From an uncultured Bacillota bacterium (lineage in GTDB: Bacteria; Bacillota; Clostridia; Lachnospirales; CAG-274), in the NCBI GenBank assembly GCA_958426775.1, contig CATZZP010000024.1:1-29139 (forward strand): a stretch of DNA of 29,139 nucleotides, in the 5' to 3' direction. Shown piece by piece: positions 1 to 9,529 of the stretch. Positions within the stretch are counted from its first letter, which is position 1. Each line of letters opens with the position of its first letter. Below the pieces are notes generated by a model. That model worked only from the letters and a program-made list of their open reading frames with translations. It did no database searches and was not told the origin of the DNA. The translations under genes and the position numbers were made by a program.

Positions 1-3000
1 CGCCGCCACCGCCTGATGATGAACCACTGCTGCTATCGCCTGATGAAGGCTTCTTAGTTGTTGTTTCTGTTGAAGGAGCCTCTGTTGTAGCTTCTGTTGT
101 TGTTTCTGTTGTTTCAACCTTGCTGTAGTCAATCTCATCACCTTCATCGTGTACATAAGGTGTTGTAAGAGCAAGGAAGTCACCCATTACAAATGAGCCG
201 TCTTCATTTTTCTCATAACGACCGTTCTTAACAACATCAGAGCTATCTACGCTCTTGAAGAAGCTGTCGTCAACCATCTTTAACTCACTGTTGTATGAGT
301 TAAGGTCATAAGTACCGTTAGCAAGTGTCTTAAGTGAGTTGTAGTTAAGCTTTGAACCGTTGTCTTCATAGTTCTTGAAACCGTAATGCTGGTTAAATAC
401 TTCCTCACTTGCAAATTGCTCATCAGCACCTGCTGAACCGTCAAAGCCATAGATGAAGTAGTTGTATGGGCTGAGAAGAGGCTCAACTGCCTGCTCTACA
501 TAAGTACCCTCAACATCTACGGAAGCTGAAGAAGCGTTTTCATAAGAGATATTTTCATCAAAGCTTACAGTACCAATTCTGTCTGCCTTAAGACCCTTAT
601 ATGAAATAACACCCTTCATATCGTAAGCATAGTTACTTGGTAAGTCAGTATAAAGAGCTACGTTGTATCTTTCATTAGCATAAGAGATAACGTTTCTTGC
701 CTTTAACCATGGGTTAAAGTTAGAGTCGATACCGCTACCGTAGTTCTCAAATGTAATACAATCCTTAAGATAGTGCATTACAGAAATATTTTCACCACCG
801 GTCTTGAAACCGTTGTTACCGTCAGGATCAGCCCAAACGCCTTCAGTACCGTCGTCATAAAGCTCATAACCCTGTCTGTAAGCTACACAATCCTCAAGTG
901 TAACAAGACCAATAGGACCTGTTGCAAGCTTGGTGTAAAGATCCCAACCATCGTCTACGTTATGGTGAGCCACACAACCCTTGAAGATGTTACCGTAGCC
1001 TGATGTAAGCTTAGCAGCAAAGCCGTCCGCATTGTTCTTGGATGGGTCAGCGTTGTTGTAAGACTCACAATTCTTAATATAGTTATAACCAGGCCATTCA
1101 TCAATTCTGTCAGAATCATCTACACGGCTGATCTGAAGACCTGTATCACCATTGTCATGGAAGGTACAGTTTTCAACAATTATATGGTTACCGCCAACCT
1201 CAAAGGACTTGGTGTTACCTGCGGCATTGCATACAGTAAAGCCTTCAAATACCCAGTAAGAAGCTGCAATTGAGAAACCACCTGTAAGCTTGCGGCAGTC
1301 AATAACCGGGTTAGCACCTTCATCAGCTACAAGGTACTTTCTTGCAATAGGAGTACCTGAGTTAGCTAAAGGAATAGTAATCTTATCGCTTATATTATAT
1401 GTACCGTCAAGCATAACAACCTTCTGACCTGCATTACAAAGACCGATAGCACTTTCAAGATCGATAGGATTCTCTCTTGAACCGTCACCTGTCTTAACAG
1501 AGCCGTCAGGACTTACATAAATGTTTTCAAGAGCTGTGTCAAGTGCCTTGTTTGTTACAACAAATCTCTCAACAACAGGCTCATAAGATACACAGTCGTC
1601 AACTCTACTTGGAGTATATGTTACTGTAAAGTTTGTCTTTGAATCAGGCTCAAGTGTAATAGGGAAGCTTGTTGCCTTTCTTGAAATAGGCATATCAGTA
1701 TAAACTTCTTCATCGTTCTGTCTGATAGTAACAAGACCGCCTGACTTGTTGTTAGCCTTAAGAACAAGGTTGTAGTTTGAAGAACTTGTGTAGAGGCTTG
1801 ACTCTACTGAAATTCTTGGTGAGTATGTTTCCTCTGTAAGGTTACTGATAACAGGGTCAGTTTCAGGGTTTGTCTCATAAAGCTCAATATTTGAAACATC
1901 AATATCAGCCCAACGACAAGCATAGAAGCCTACCCAGATGTTATCTCTATCCTCCTGTGTTACAAGAAGATCTTCAAGACCATCGGTTGTATCGAAGGAA
2001 TAGTTGCTTCTTGTTTCACCTGTCTGATAGTTGTATGTAGTAATCTTATAACCGTAGTTAATTCTCTGAAGAGTGATATTATATCTGTCATTCTTCATAG
2101 CAGGTTCATCGGTAGTCTCGTAAGGGCCTACTCTTGTACCGCCTGAGTTAATATAGTCGGAAACACCCTTTCTAACGAAAAGGTTAATTCTGTTAAGGTG
2201 TGTATTCTTGTAGTAGCTTGATGATGTAATATCCTTAGAATATGTAGCACCACTGTAACCACCGGCAAGAACAATATTAGATGCAAACACAGGAGCAACG
2301 TTGGTAATTGTTACCTGTCTTTCCTTACCCTTGTAGTCAACAGCACTCATGCCCTTAACGTAAGCTTCCCAAATGTTAATAGGCTCACCGTACTGGTCAA
2401 GCTGTGCCTTGTTTGTATCAATAGTAATAAGGTTATCATCACCTAAGGTATCCTTAGCGAATAATGCTATAGCATCTCTTGCCTCAAGACCGAAAGACTC
2501 CTGTCCGTCACGAGACATATCAATTGCTTCCTCAAGTGTTACTGTACGTCCAAGAAGATCCTCAGCCTCAGCCTTAGTCTTAGCAAGCTCAACCTGATCG
2601 TCAGGATCATCAGGGTCAACAATATATCTGTTTACCTTAATATCAGCAGATAATGTAAAGTTATTGTCTGCATCAATTCTTGTGTAGTAGTAAGCAATAC
2701 CGTCCTGGTCGCCTGAAATCTTACCTGCCTTATCCCAGGAAAGAAGTCTTACGTTATCAACGTTCTTAAGCTTACCGTTTTCCATAAAGCCGATAGCCTG
2801 ATCATAATTTGAACCATCAACTAATGTACCGTTTACATAAATTTCTGATGGAGGCTCGCCGCCTGTACCATTGTTAAGACCCATTGAAGATGCACCAAAG
2901 ATAGTTGGCTTCCAGATATGGGTTGCTGTTTCTTCAACAGTTACAGGGATTACTTCGGGTTCATAATCATTAAATACGATAGAAACCTGAGTTGTACCTA

Positions 3001-5053
3001 CCTTAGTGTTGTCATAAGCAGAAAGGTCAATGTAATAGTCAGGTCTGTTCTCTGTATTGTTTAAAAGTGCCTCGTAGTCAACAGTATATGTACCGTCTGC
3101 ATCAGGTGTAGCATCACCCTCTTCATCAGGATTTACTGTTGTATAGTATCTGCTACCATCAAAGTAGTAGTAGATGTCATTGTACATATCTTCAAGGTCC
3201 TCGTTATCAAAAAGAGTAGCGATAACCATACCCTTAGCATCGTATCTTTCACCAACGTTAAAGGTTGTTCTTGGATATGTTAAAATCTGTGCAGCAACTG
3301 CCTTTCTTTCCTTAACGGTAATATTGAAGGTAGTTGTCTTTGAAGGATCCTTCTTAAGAACAACTGTAAGAGTTTGCTTTTCGGCAGGCTTGCTGCTGTC
3401 AAAGCCCTCTACTGTGTACTCACTGTCAAGAAGTGCCTGGTACTTAACGCCTGTTGCAAGGTTGTATCTTGCTCTTACAACCAAACCTGCTGTGTTAAGC
3501 TCATCACCAATGTAATAAACTGTCTTTGCAGGAAGTGTACCAACATAAAGACCCTCAATCTCCGCTTCATCTACTCTAATATTAAAGCTTGCCACCTTAC
3601 CGTTTGGATCAACGTTAGGATCCTGATCTGTGTACTCAACCGTAATGGTCTTTTCACCAATCATATCCTCGGTAAAGTAAAGAGAATCGTCAATAACCTG
3701 ACCGTCCATCTTTAAGATGTAATCCTCTTCTTCAAGGGTTTCTACAGTACCGTCATTAAAAGTTGCCGATACAACAAGACCTACATTGCTGAATTTAGAG
3801 CCTGTGTAGAATACGTTTCTTGCTGTTGGATATGTAACCTTAATGTCAGATACCTTAAGAGGCTCAAGAGTTACATCAAAGGTATCCACACTGTTGCCGT
3901 ATACAACGGAAATAGTATGTGTACCTGCTGTGTCCTTAACATCATCATAGCCTACAATGTCATATTCATCCTCTGAAAGAGTTTCCTGTGAACCGTCAGG
4001 AAGAGTGCCTACTACTCTAAGACCTGAGGTATCAAGGTCACTGCCGATTACATATAATGTCCTGTCAGGCTCCTGAGCTATCTCAATAGATGTGTACTTA
4101 TCTGCAATTTTCTTGAACTCAATATTTGAGAATTCAACCTCAGCACCTCTTACAGCAAAAAGTGCAGGATAAATATCACCTGTAAAGTTCATATAATTGT
4201 ATACGGTTACAGGGGTCTGATCTCCGTATGTAAGAATATAAGCATTACCATTCTTTCTGAGCTTAAAGTCAATTACATCACCTACTGCAGGTCTTTCCTC
4301 TGCCTCATTTAAGAATGCAGGGATTGAGCTTGTACTTGAAGGATCTGCGGTAATTAACTTTCCGCCATGTCTTGCAAATACCTTAAGCATACCGTTTGAT
4401 TTACCTAAGTTATTCATCTGTACAGGACCTACTGAAATTGATTCAACAGGCTTTGTGATGTTTCTCATAGGTCTTACTTCATCTCTTACGGTAATACCAA
4501 ATGCAACCTGATTATTTTCGTTAAAAATGTTTTTAATTTCAGCAGTTGCTGACAACTCAAAGTTATCATCAACAGTAAGTCCGTCCTTATAATACAAGGT
4601 TAAACCATCACTACTGCTTGAAATCTTACCGATAGCCTCAAGCAAGTTGCCGTCCTTATCAAAAAGACCCATACGCATGCCTACACTTCCGTCATCATTT
4701 TCAATTACGGAATAGTATGGCACATCGGTATATACAGCATTTTCGCCTGTACCTACGTACTTAACTTCACCGTCAACCTTAGCCTGTGAGCCTGCGTCAC
4801 CGGTAACTGTTGCTTTCCATTCAGCATCTTCTGCAACGTTTGTAATCATACCGCCTCTCATAAACGTATCGGCAGCATAGGCATCAAGTGCAGAGTCCGA
4901 TGAGGCTTCATCTTCACTGACAGATGCTTCTTCAACCTTTGCCTCTACAGCAGCCTCTGAAACAACGGCTTCATCTGCAAAGGTAGCAGTAGGAAAGCTT
5001 GAAAACACCATAGTTGTCGCAAGTGCTAAAGCAACTATTCTACGTTTTTTCAT
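1..5053 (-). CDS. Giant secreted PL9-family pectate lyase with Ig-like (Big_3) repeats, C-terminus beyond window
   Basis: About 1684 codons are open from an ATG at 5053 to the window edge, with a strong AGGAGG site 8-10 bases upstream. Residues 1-27 are a signal peptide (MKKRR, hydrophobic stretch, AxA-like site). Residues about 60-315 look like a lectin-like module. About 317-700 holds four Big_3-type Ig repeats, and about 705-1060 a second lectin-like module. The catalytic region at about 1170-1640 is a right-handed beta-helix of family PL9: ADGF (D1343), DDGWDL (D1367, D1368, D1371) and NGFKTGG (K1417). These match the calcium aspartates and catalytic lysine of Dickeya Pel9A as I remember them, including the 24- and 4-residue spacings. 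It would cut polygalacturonate by calcium-dependent beta-elimination outside the cell. The visible end is a Thr/Glu then Ser/Gly linker, so a further domain, probably a wall anchor or stalk, is expected to the left. Family call sure; the modules outside the lyase are less so. Confidence 0.9.
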   Translation of the reverse strand, partial: MKKRRIVALALATTMVFSSFPTATFADEAVVSEAAVEAKVEEASVSEDEASSDSALDAYAADTFMRGGMITNVAEDAEWKATVTGDAGSQAKVDGEVKYVGTGENAVYTDVPYYSVIENDDGSVGMRMGLFDKDGNLLEAIGKISSSSDGLTLYYKDGLTVDDNFELSATAEIKNIFNENNQVAFGITVRDEVRPMRNITKPVESISVGPVQMNNLGKSNGMLKVFARHGGKLITADPSSTSSIPAFLNEAEERPAVGDVIDFKLRKNGNAYILTYGDQTPVTVYNYMNFTGDIYPALFAVRGAEVEFSNIEFKKIADKYTSIEIAQEPDRTLYVIGSDLDTSGLRVVGTLPDGSQETLSEDEYDIVGYDDVKDTAGTHTISVVYGNSVDTFDVTLEPLKVSDIKVTYPTARNVFYTGSKFSNVGLVVSATFNDGTVETLEEEDYILKMDGQVIDDSLYFTEDMIGEKTITVEYTDQDPNVDPNGKVASFNIRVDEAEIEGLYVGTLPAKTVYYIGDELNTAGLVVRARYNLATGVKYQALLDSEYTVEGFDSSKPAEKQTLTVVLKKDPSKTTTFNITVKERKAVAAQILTYPRTTFNVGERYDAKGMVIATLFDNEDLEDMYNDIYYYFDGSRYYTTVNPDEEGDATPDADGTYTVDYEALLNNTENRPDYYIDLSAYDNTKVGTTQVSIVFNDYEPEVIPVTVEETATHIWKPTIFGASSMGLNNGTGGEPPSEIYVNGTLVDGSNYDQAIGFMENGKLKNVDNVRLLSWDKAGKISGDQDGIAYYYTRIDADNNFTLSADIKVNRYIVDPDDPDDQVELAKTKAEAEDLLGRTVTLEEAIDMSRDGQESFGLEARDAIALFAKDTLGDDNLITIDTNKAQLDQYGEPINIWEAYVKGMSAVDYKGKERQVTITNVAPVFASNIVLAGGYSGATYSKDITSSSYYKNTHLNRINLFVRKGVSDYINSGGTRVGPYETTDEPAMKNDRYNITLQRINYGYKITTYNYQTGETRSNYSFDTTDGLEDLLVTQEDRDNIWVGFYACRWADIDVSNIELYETNPETDPVISNLTEETYSPRISVESSLYTSSSNYNLVLKANNKSGGLVTIRQNDEEVYTDMPISRKATSFPITLEPDSKTNFTVTYTPSRVDDCVSYEPVVERFVVTNKALDTALENIYVSPDGSVKTGDGSRENPIDLESAIGLCNAGQKVVMLDGTYNISDKITIPLANSGTPIARKYLVADEGANPVIDCRKLTGGFSIAASYWVFEGFTVCNAAGNTKSFEVGGNHIIVENCTFHDNGDTGLQISRVDDSDRIDEWPGYNYIKNCESYNNADPSKNNADGFAAKLTSGYGNIFKGCVAHHNVDDGWDLYTKLATGPIGLVTLEDCVAYRQGYELYDDGTEGVWADPDGNNGFKTGGENISVMHYLKDCITFENYGSGIDSNFNPWLKARNVISYANERYNVALYTDLPSNYAYDMKGVISYKGLKADRIGTVSFDENISYENASSASVDVEGTYVEQAVEPLLSPYNYFIYGFDGSAGADEQFASEEVFNQHYGFKNYEDNGSKLNYNSLKTLANGTYDLNSYNSELKMVDDSFFKSVDSSDVVKNGRYEKNEDGSFVMGDFLALTTPYVHDEGDEIDYSKVETTETTTEATTEAPSTETTTKKPSSGDSSSGSSSGGGG

Positions 5054-5213
5054 TAATTAATTCCTCCTTTTTTATTTCGGTTATAAACCCGATTGTTCCT
5101 ATGAAATGATAACTTTCACAATTCCGACATACACATTTAACTTTACACAGACTTGAGCTGTTTCGTCAAATCCATATGCACAACTACAAAATTTACTATT
5201 CATAGATAAGTAC
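5054..5213 (-). other. Long 5' leader of the pectate lyase gene
   Basis: About 150 bases lie between the predicted start of transcription and the ATG. I see only weak hairpins, such as one around 5080-5093 just upstream of the ribosome site. I recognise no riboswitch or cre-like operator. The leader is long for a simple promoter and may carry post-transcriptional control, but nothing specific can be shown by eye. Confidence 0.35.
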
Positions 5214-5242
5214 ATTATAACCAAATTTGAATATAAAATCAA
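5214..5242 (-). promoter_or_regulatory. Sigma-A promoter for the pectate lyase
   Basis: On the minus strand, TTGATT (5237-5242) and TATAAT (5214-5219) are separated by exactly 17 bases, a near-consensus vegetative promoter. Transcription would start near 5207 and give a leader of about 150 bases. Confidence 0.75.
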
Positions 5243-5341
5243 TATAATTTTTTAAATATATCGCACTTTTTTTATAAATTAATTACAATTTTTCAAAATA
5301 TTGTTATGGGCTGTGTGTTAAAGTGTAATAAAAATTTTACT

Positions 5342-5367
5342 AAAAAAAGACCGCATTAAACGGTCTT
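5342..5367 (-). terminator. Intrinsic terminator after the HAD gene
   Basis: A 7-bp stem (5347-5353 with 5361-5367) with a 7-base loop is followed on the minus strand by seven Ts. It overlaps the stop codon of the HAD gene and ends the long block that starts at 11493. Confidence 0.85.
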
Positions 5368-5994
5368 AATTTCATTATAGCTGTAGATATATTTTTTCGC
5401 AAGCTTTTTAATCCGAGGTATAAATTCCTCCATGGTTTTATCATAAACACCGTAAACCGTATATCCGCCTTTTACAGCCGCCTGTACAGCATGAAGTGCA
5501 TCTTCAAAAACAACTGTTTCCTCTAAAGGAGTACCAAGCCTTTGCCTTGCCCTGTCATAAATAGTACTGTTGTTTTTATCCAGCTTTTCCTCACTGCAGG
5601 TCATAACAAATTCCATACATTGTAAAATATCAAGTCTTTTTAAGCAATCCGTAATATACGCTCTTTCCGAGGCTGTTACTACACAAAGCCTTACACCCAT
5701 ACTGTGAAGCTTATGAATAAACTCATATGCACCCTCCTTTAGGGGAACCTCATAGCGGTATTTATCTGCAACGATATTTACTATTTCCGTAATCATCTCA
5801 TCTACGGTTTTATTAACCCGGTATTTTCCAATAATGTATTCACAGGCAGAAGCAAAGCTCATTGTAGATATTTTTTCATCAAGCTCACTTTCAGGCTTTA
5901 TTCCTATACTTATAAGATAGTTACTTGTTGCATTATCCCATACAGGCATTGAATCAAGTATTGTACCGTCAGCATCAAAAATAACAGCTTTCAT
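5356..5994 (-). CDS. HAD-superfamily phosphatase (subfamily I, beta-phosphoglucomutase-like)
   Basis: The 212-residue protein has all four HAD motifs: DADGT with nucleophile D7 and acid/base D9, the VVTAS motif II (T108), a motif III lysine near K137-K140, and FED (E164/D165) as motif IV. A small helical cap lies between motifs I and II. It should be a cytosolic Mg-dependent phosphatase or phosphomutase acting on a small phosphorylated metabolite. Its ATG overlaps the thiE stop by one base, with GAGGTG inside the end of thiE, so the two are translationally coupled. That pairing suggests a substrate linked to thiamine, such as thiamine phosphate or a phosphorylated pyrimidine or thiazole. This is inference from position only; the substrate cannot be read from sequence. 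Confidence 0.88.
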   Translation of the reverse strand: MKAVIFDADGTILDSMPVWDNATSNYLISIGIKPESELDEKISTMSFASACEYIIGKYRVNKTVDEMITEIVNIVADKYRYEVPLKEGAYEFIHKLHSMGVRLCVVTASERAYITDCLKRLDILQCMEFVMTCSEEKLDKNNSTIYDRARQRLGTPLEETVVFEDALHAVQAAVKGGYTVYGVYDKTMEEFIPRIKKLAKKYIYSYNEIKTV

Positions 5995-6635
5995 CAGTTA
6001 AACACCTCATTACAAATTGCCCTTAGCTCTTTTGAGGCACTATATATATCTTCTTTGGCAAATATGGCAGAAACCACAGCCGCACCATTAAGCCCCAAGC
6101 CTTTAAGCTCACTTATATTGGTTATGTTAATGCCGCCTATTGCAACTACAGGGATTGTAACACTTCCTGTTATCCTATTTATTTCCTCCCTGCCAACCGC
6201 TGTTGCATCGGTTTTGGTATCCGTATGGAAAACCGCACCTACTCCAATATAGTCTGCACCGCAGCTTTCTGCTGATAAAGCCGACTCAAGAGTTGCCGCT
6301 GACACACCTATAATCTTATCATTTCCTAAAAGCTCTCTTGCCTTTTGTACCTCCATATCACTCTGACCCACGTGAACACCGTCTGCATTTATTTCTTTTG
6401 CCAGCTCAACGTTATCATTAATAACAAAGGGTACCTTGTATTTACGACAAATTTCCTTTATCTCTAATGCAAGCTCTTTGAACTCATTATAGGGAGTGTC
6501 TTTTTCTCTTAACTGAATAAAGGTTGCTCCGCCCTTTAATGCCTCCTCAACAGCCCATGGCAGGGTTTGTCCCTCCTTAAGCCACGCTCTGTCGGTTACT
6601 GCATAAAGACACATTGAAGCCTTGTCAACCTTCAT
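5994..6635 (-). CDS. thiE: Thiamine-phosphate synthase
   Basis: ThiE joins hydroxymethylpyrimidine diphosphate to thiazole phosphate to give thiamine monophosphate in the cytosol. The 213-residue protein is the usual length for this TIM barrel. Visible motifs are YAVTDR (11-16), QLREKD (41-46), the NDN segment (73-75), HVGQ (88-91), GVSAAT (110-115), the TKTDA phosphate loop near 140-144 and IGGI (167-170). The ATG at 6635 follows AAAGGAG at good spacing. It starts 30 bases after the DUF4340 gene with no promoter, terminator or THI-box visible between them, so it is probably co-transcribed with the ABC genes. No thiC, thiD, thiG or thiM is present here. Confidence 0.95.
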   Translation of the reverse strand: MKVDKASMCLYAVTDRAWLKEGQTLPWAVEEALKGGATFIQLREKDTPYNEFKELALEIKEICRKYKVPFVINDNVELAKEINADGVHVGQSDMEVQKARELLGNDKIIGVSAATLESALSAESCGADYIGVGAVFHTDTKTDATAVGREEINRITGSVTIPVVAIGGINITNISELKGLGLNGAAVVSAIFAKEDIYSASKELRAICNEVFN

Positions 6636-6665
6636 ATTAATTTCTCCTTTCTTTCGGTATCACTT

Positions 6666-8108
6666 TTATGACAAGGCTTTAGCCTTATCAACTATTTGCT
6701 TTACGCTTTGCTTGTTCACAAGCATATCATATTTACCCTCACTGCCTACGCAATAAAAGTTATCATTATAATTATAAAATTCCGTAGTATTTGTTGTTCC
6801 GTCTAAAAGGGTATAGGTAAGCGTAACCGAAGGAGTACCGCTTTTTTCGGTATGGTCACTTATCTGGTCAAATGTAAGCCCTGCCAAAAGCTCATAAAAG
6901 TTTATAAAGTCGTCACCCTCAATAGCCTTACCATTAAGGATGGTAAGTCTTTTATCGGTAACCTTGCCCTCTTCATCGGTAATAATTTTGTTCTCACCCT
7001 CTGCCTTAAAATCAAGAGTAAAGTCACCAAACTCACTCTCAAGCTGTACGGAATGAATATCATTTCTCATATGGAATGCCACAAACTTTTCAATGAAATC
7101 TGTAATTGTATAGCTTTCAAAAGGCTCTAAAAGGCTCTTGTTCATAGTAAATACACTTATACTGTCATTTACCGTAACATAAACATTATTTTCATCTGCC
7201 TGACTGCCAACCTTAATTTCCAAGGAGCCTGAATTATCCTTAAGTCTTACAGTCATATTAGGCTTATCAAGTCCGTATATGCCGTAATCAGCAGGCTTAG
7301 CCTCAATCACTTGATTTAAAGTAAGGCTTGAACAGCTCCTTAAAATTGTATCTGTCAGGTTGTAGGGATAAACTGTTGCACCCTCTAAGGGCTTTTCCAT
7401 TGTAAGGGTGGAAAGTCCCTGACTTGCAAAGTTTTTATTTGCATTGGACTTTTCCTCATCAAAGTACATAAGCAGCTCATCACCGTTACTGTTAATTACC
7501 TCAATATAGGTTGTATAGTTAGGCTTGATGGTTGCTATGGTTGTATCCACCAAGTCGTTTATTGTATACAGCAGACGACCTCCTACTATCGCATCAACAA
7601 GATAAATACCCTCTGTTTCCGAGCTTTCCATATAATAGTACTTTTTATCCGCAGTAAGGTTGCCTAAAGTTAAAGTAAGGCTGCTGCCGTCCTCATAGGT
7701 TGCAACACCTGTTGCAAGAGGTGTTGCAAGACCGTACTGCTGTCTGTCGCTTTCTTCTATTTTATTATCAGAATAAAGACCTAAGAAGGTGCTTGCAATA
7801 CTTGCAGTATTACTCATATTAAGGTCTACACCCTCATAGCCATCCACAGTATAGCCCTCAGCACTGTATTTTAAAACAAGCTGATTTTCGCCTGCCGTAA
7901 TTTTAATATCTCTTATATTCTCTGCCGATTTATCACAAAGGGTATACTGACCTGAGTTTACAAAGGACACAGCCTGAGTTGTTTCCTCCGTGGTTGGCTC
8001 TGTACCGATTTGGGTATCACCGTCACTTCCTGATTTATAGGCATAAACCCCAAGCAGTATGGCAAGCACTGCCACACCGCCTACAAGGGGAAATAATTTC
8101 TTTTTCAT
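6666..8108 (-). CDS. DUF4340 domain membrane-anchored protein of a Gld-like ABC system
   Basis: I place the start at the ATG at 8108 (MKKKLFP), because AAGGAG sits 8 bases upstream and this ATG overlaps the upstream stop by one base (TAATG). An upstream ATG at 8147 lacks such support. The 480-residue protein has one N-terminal membrane segment (about 4-22), a short Thr/Glu-rich stem (TEPTTEETT, about 33-42) and a long extracytoplasmic part made of beta-rich repeats typical of DUF4340 (for example YGLDKP-like segments). DUF4340 proteins commonly follow a GldG-like gene in ABC operons and probably form the outer part of that complex. The molecular role is unknown. Confidence 0.85.
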   Translation of the reverse strand: MKKKLFPLVGGVAVLAILLGVYAYKSGSDGDTQIGTEPTTEETTQAVSFVNSGQYTLCDKSAENIRDIKITAGENQLVLKYSAEGYTVDGYEGVDLNMSNTASIASTFLGLYSDNKIEESDRQQYGLATPLATGVATYEDGSSLTLTLGNLTADKKYYYMESSETEGIYLVDAIVGGRLLYTINDLVDTTIATIKPNYTTYIEVINSNGDELLMYFDEEKSNANKNFASQGLSTLTMEKPLEGATVYPYNLTDTILRSCSSLTLNQVIEAKPADYGIYGLDKPNMTVRLKDNSGSLEIKVGSQADENNVYVTVNDSISVFTMNKSLLEPFESYTITDFIEKFVAFHMRNDIHSVQLESEFGDFTLDFKAEGENKIITDEEGKVTDKRLTILNGKAIEGDDFINFYELLAGLTFDQISDHTEKSGTPSVTLTYTLLDGTTNTTEFYNYNDNFYCVGSEGKYDMLVNKQSVKQIVDKAKALS

Positions 8109-9514
8109 TATCCGTTTCTCCTTATTATCCATACAACAAAGCCGCAAAGGAATAACGCACCGGGGATAACAGCCCAGCTTACAATCTGAATTTTGGTTTT
8201 GTCACCCTCTGCAATTACAAGAGAGTCACTATATAAGCTCTTTGACTTAATGCTGACAGTTTCTGCACCCTCATCAAGCCACTTTATTGAGTCCATTAAG
8301 AAGGTTGCTCCCGTGCCGTTTACAATGCTGTCAATTTCACTTGAAAGCATATAGAAGTTACCTGAAATTACAACCTTTGTTGTATGGCTCGTATCTGTAT
8401 AGCTTGAATCTGTTACAGCGTAAGCCAAATTAAAGGGACCCTCTATATCTCCCTCCTCCTTATTCATGGACATATTTTCAAGATTGTCGCTTTTAATAAA
8501 GGAGCTGTTGCTTGTTGTCATAAGAGGCTTAATTTGAAGACCCTGCTTTTTAATTTCTGTTTCCTTTAAAGCCTGTGACATATACGCAAGGAGATTATAG
8601 CCGTTGTCCTTAATGTTTTTATTAATTTCATGCTCTGTAACGGTAGGAAGCACCGCAACAGGATACATAACATAGTCAGACTCACTGCCTTCTAAAACGT
8701 AGCCGCCTATAGGTTCAACACCGTAATCCGCTACAGCCGAGCAGAGGTTCGGATACTGCTCCTTTGTTACGTTAGTAAGCATAAACATAGCACGTCCGTC
8801 ATTAGTTAAATAGTCCTTTATTTTTTGTGCCTCATCTGCCGAAATATCCTTTGTACCCGGTGTTACAAAAAGCACTGTACAGTCATCTGCAATTTCCTCT
8901 GTTACTAAGTCTACGGTTTTAATGTCGTAATTATTAAGCTTTAACTGCTGTGCAAAGGCATCAAAGGCACTATAGTCAATTTCACCGTGACCTGTTAAAA
9001 AGTAAATTGCTGAATTTTTTTCAGCTGTTACATACTGAATTGCACTTGTAATATTTTCTTCTATATTAAAGTCACCCGAATTATAGTAATCACTGTAGTT
9101 TATTACCCTGTACTTGTCACCGCTTTCAACAATTATACTGTTTTGGTCAACACTTATATCTTCTGTATTATATTTGTTGGCAAAATCAGGATAAAGGTAT
9201 AAATCTCTGTTTTCAACAGTAATACTTCTGTCTGCAAGTCTGTACTGGTCAAGAACCTGTTCAGCTCTGCTTATAATAATATCACTGTTCTTTGTGCTGA
9301 AAAGTGTGTAAATATTTATATCCTCATCTGTATTTTTAAGAATTTCCTTAGTTTCGTCCGAAAGAGAAAATACACTGTCCTCTGTTAAGTCAAACTTATA
9401 GTCAAACTCGCCTATTACCAGATTGACTGCTATTAAAATTGCAATTACAACTAAGGTAACCGCAGTTGAATAAGTACCGTATTTAAACCTTTTATCATTA
9501 AATAGCTTTTTCAT
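8108..9514 (-). CDS. GldG-like ABC transporter auxiliary protein
   Basis: The 468-residue protein has a membrane segment near residues 15-36 and another at the C-terminus (about 446-464, followed by RRNG). Between them lies a large outer domain of the ABC_transp_aux/GldG type, recognised by the opening FDLTEDSVFSLSDETKEIL and the later FLTGHGE segment. In Bacteroidetes, GldG acts with GldA and GldF in gliding. In Firmicutes the same trio is common, and its substrate is unknown. The ATG at 9514 has GGAGGG 7 bases upstream, and the permease stop lies 15 bases before it. At about 470 residues it is shorter than many GldG proteins, but both anchors are present, so it looks complete. Confidence 0.88.
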   Translation of the reverse strand: MKKLFNDKRFKYGTYSTAVTLVVIAILIAVNLVIGEFDYKFDLTEDSVFSLSDETKEILKNTDEDINIYTLFSTKNSDIIISRAEQVLDQYRLADRSITVENRDLYLYPDFANKYNTEDISVDQNSIIVESGDKYRVINYSDYYNSGDFNIEENITSAIQYVTAEKNSAIYFLTGHGEIDYSAFDAFAQQLKLNNYDIKTVDLVTEEIADDCTVLFVTPGTKDISADEAQKIKDYLTNDGRAMFMLTNVTKEQYPNLCSAVADYGVEPIGGYVLEGSESDYVMYPVAVLPTVTEHEINKNIKDNGYNLLAYMSQALKETEIKKQGLQIKPLMTTSNSSFIKSDNLENMSMNKEEGDIEGPFNLAYAVTDSSYTDTSHTTKVVISGNFYMLSSEIDSIVNGTGATFLMDSIKWLDEGAETVSIKSKSLYSDSLVIAEGDKTKIQIVSWAVIPGALFLCGFVVWIIRRNG

Positions 9515-9529
9515 TTATCTGCCCTCCGC

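Noticed and set aside
773..3715. Several plus-strand open frames of 70-115 codons
   Set aside because: They lie antisense to the continuous pectate lyase frame, have no ribosome sites and resemble no protein family.
6055..6252. Plus-strand open frame opposite thiE
   Set aside because: Shadow of the conserved thiE frame; low-complexity translation.
6636..6665. Possible TPP riboswitch before thiE
   Set aside because: The gap is only 30 bases and holds just a ribosome site; no THI-box core is present.
8109..8147. Upstream ATG for the DUF4340 gene
   Set aside because: It would add 13 residues inside the previous gene without a ribosome site; the ATG at 8108 has a strong one and the usual signal-anchor start.
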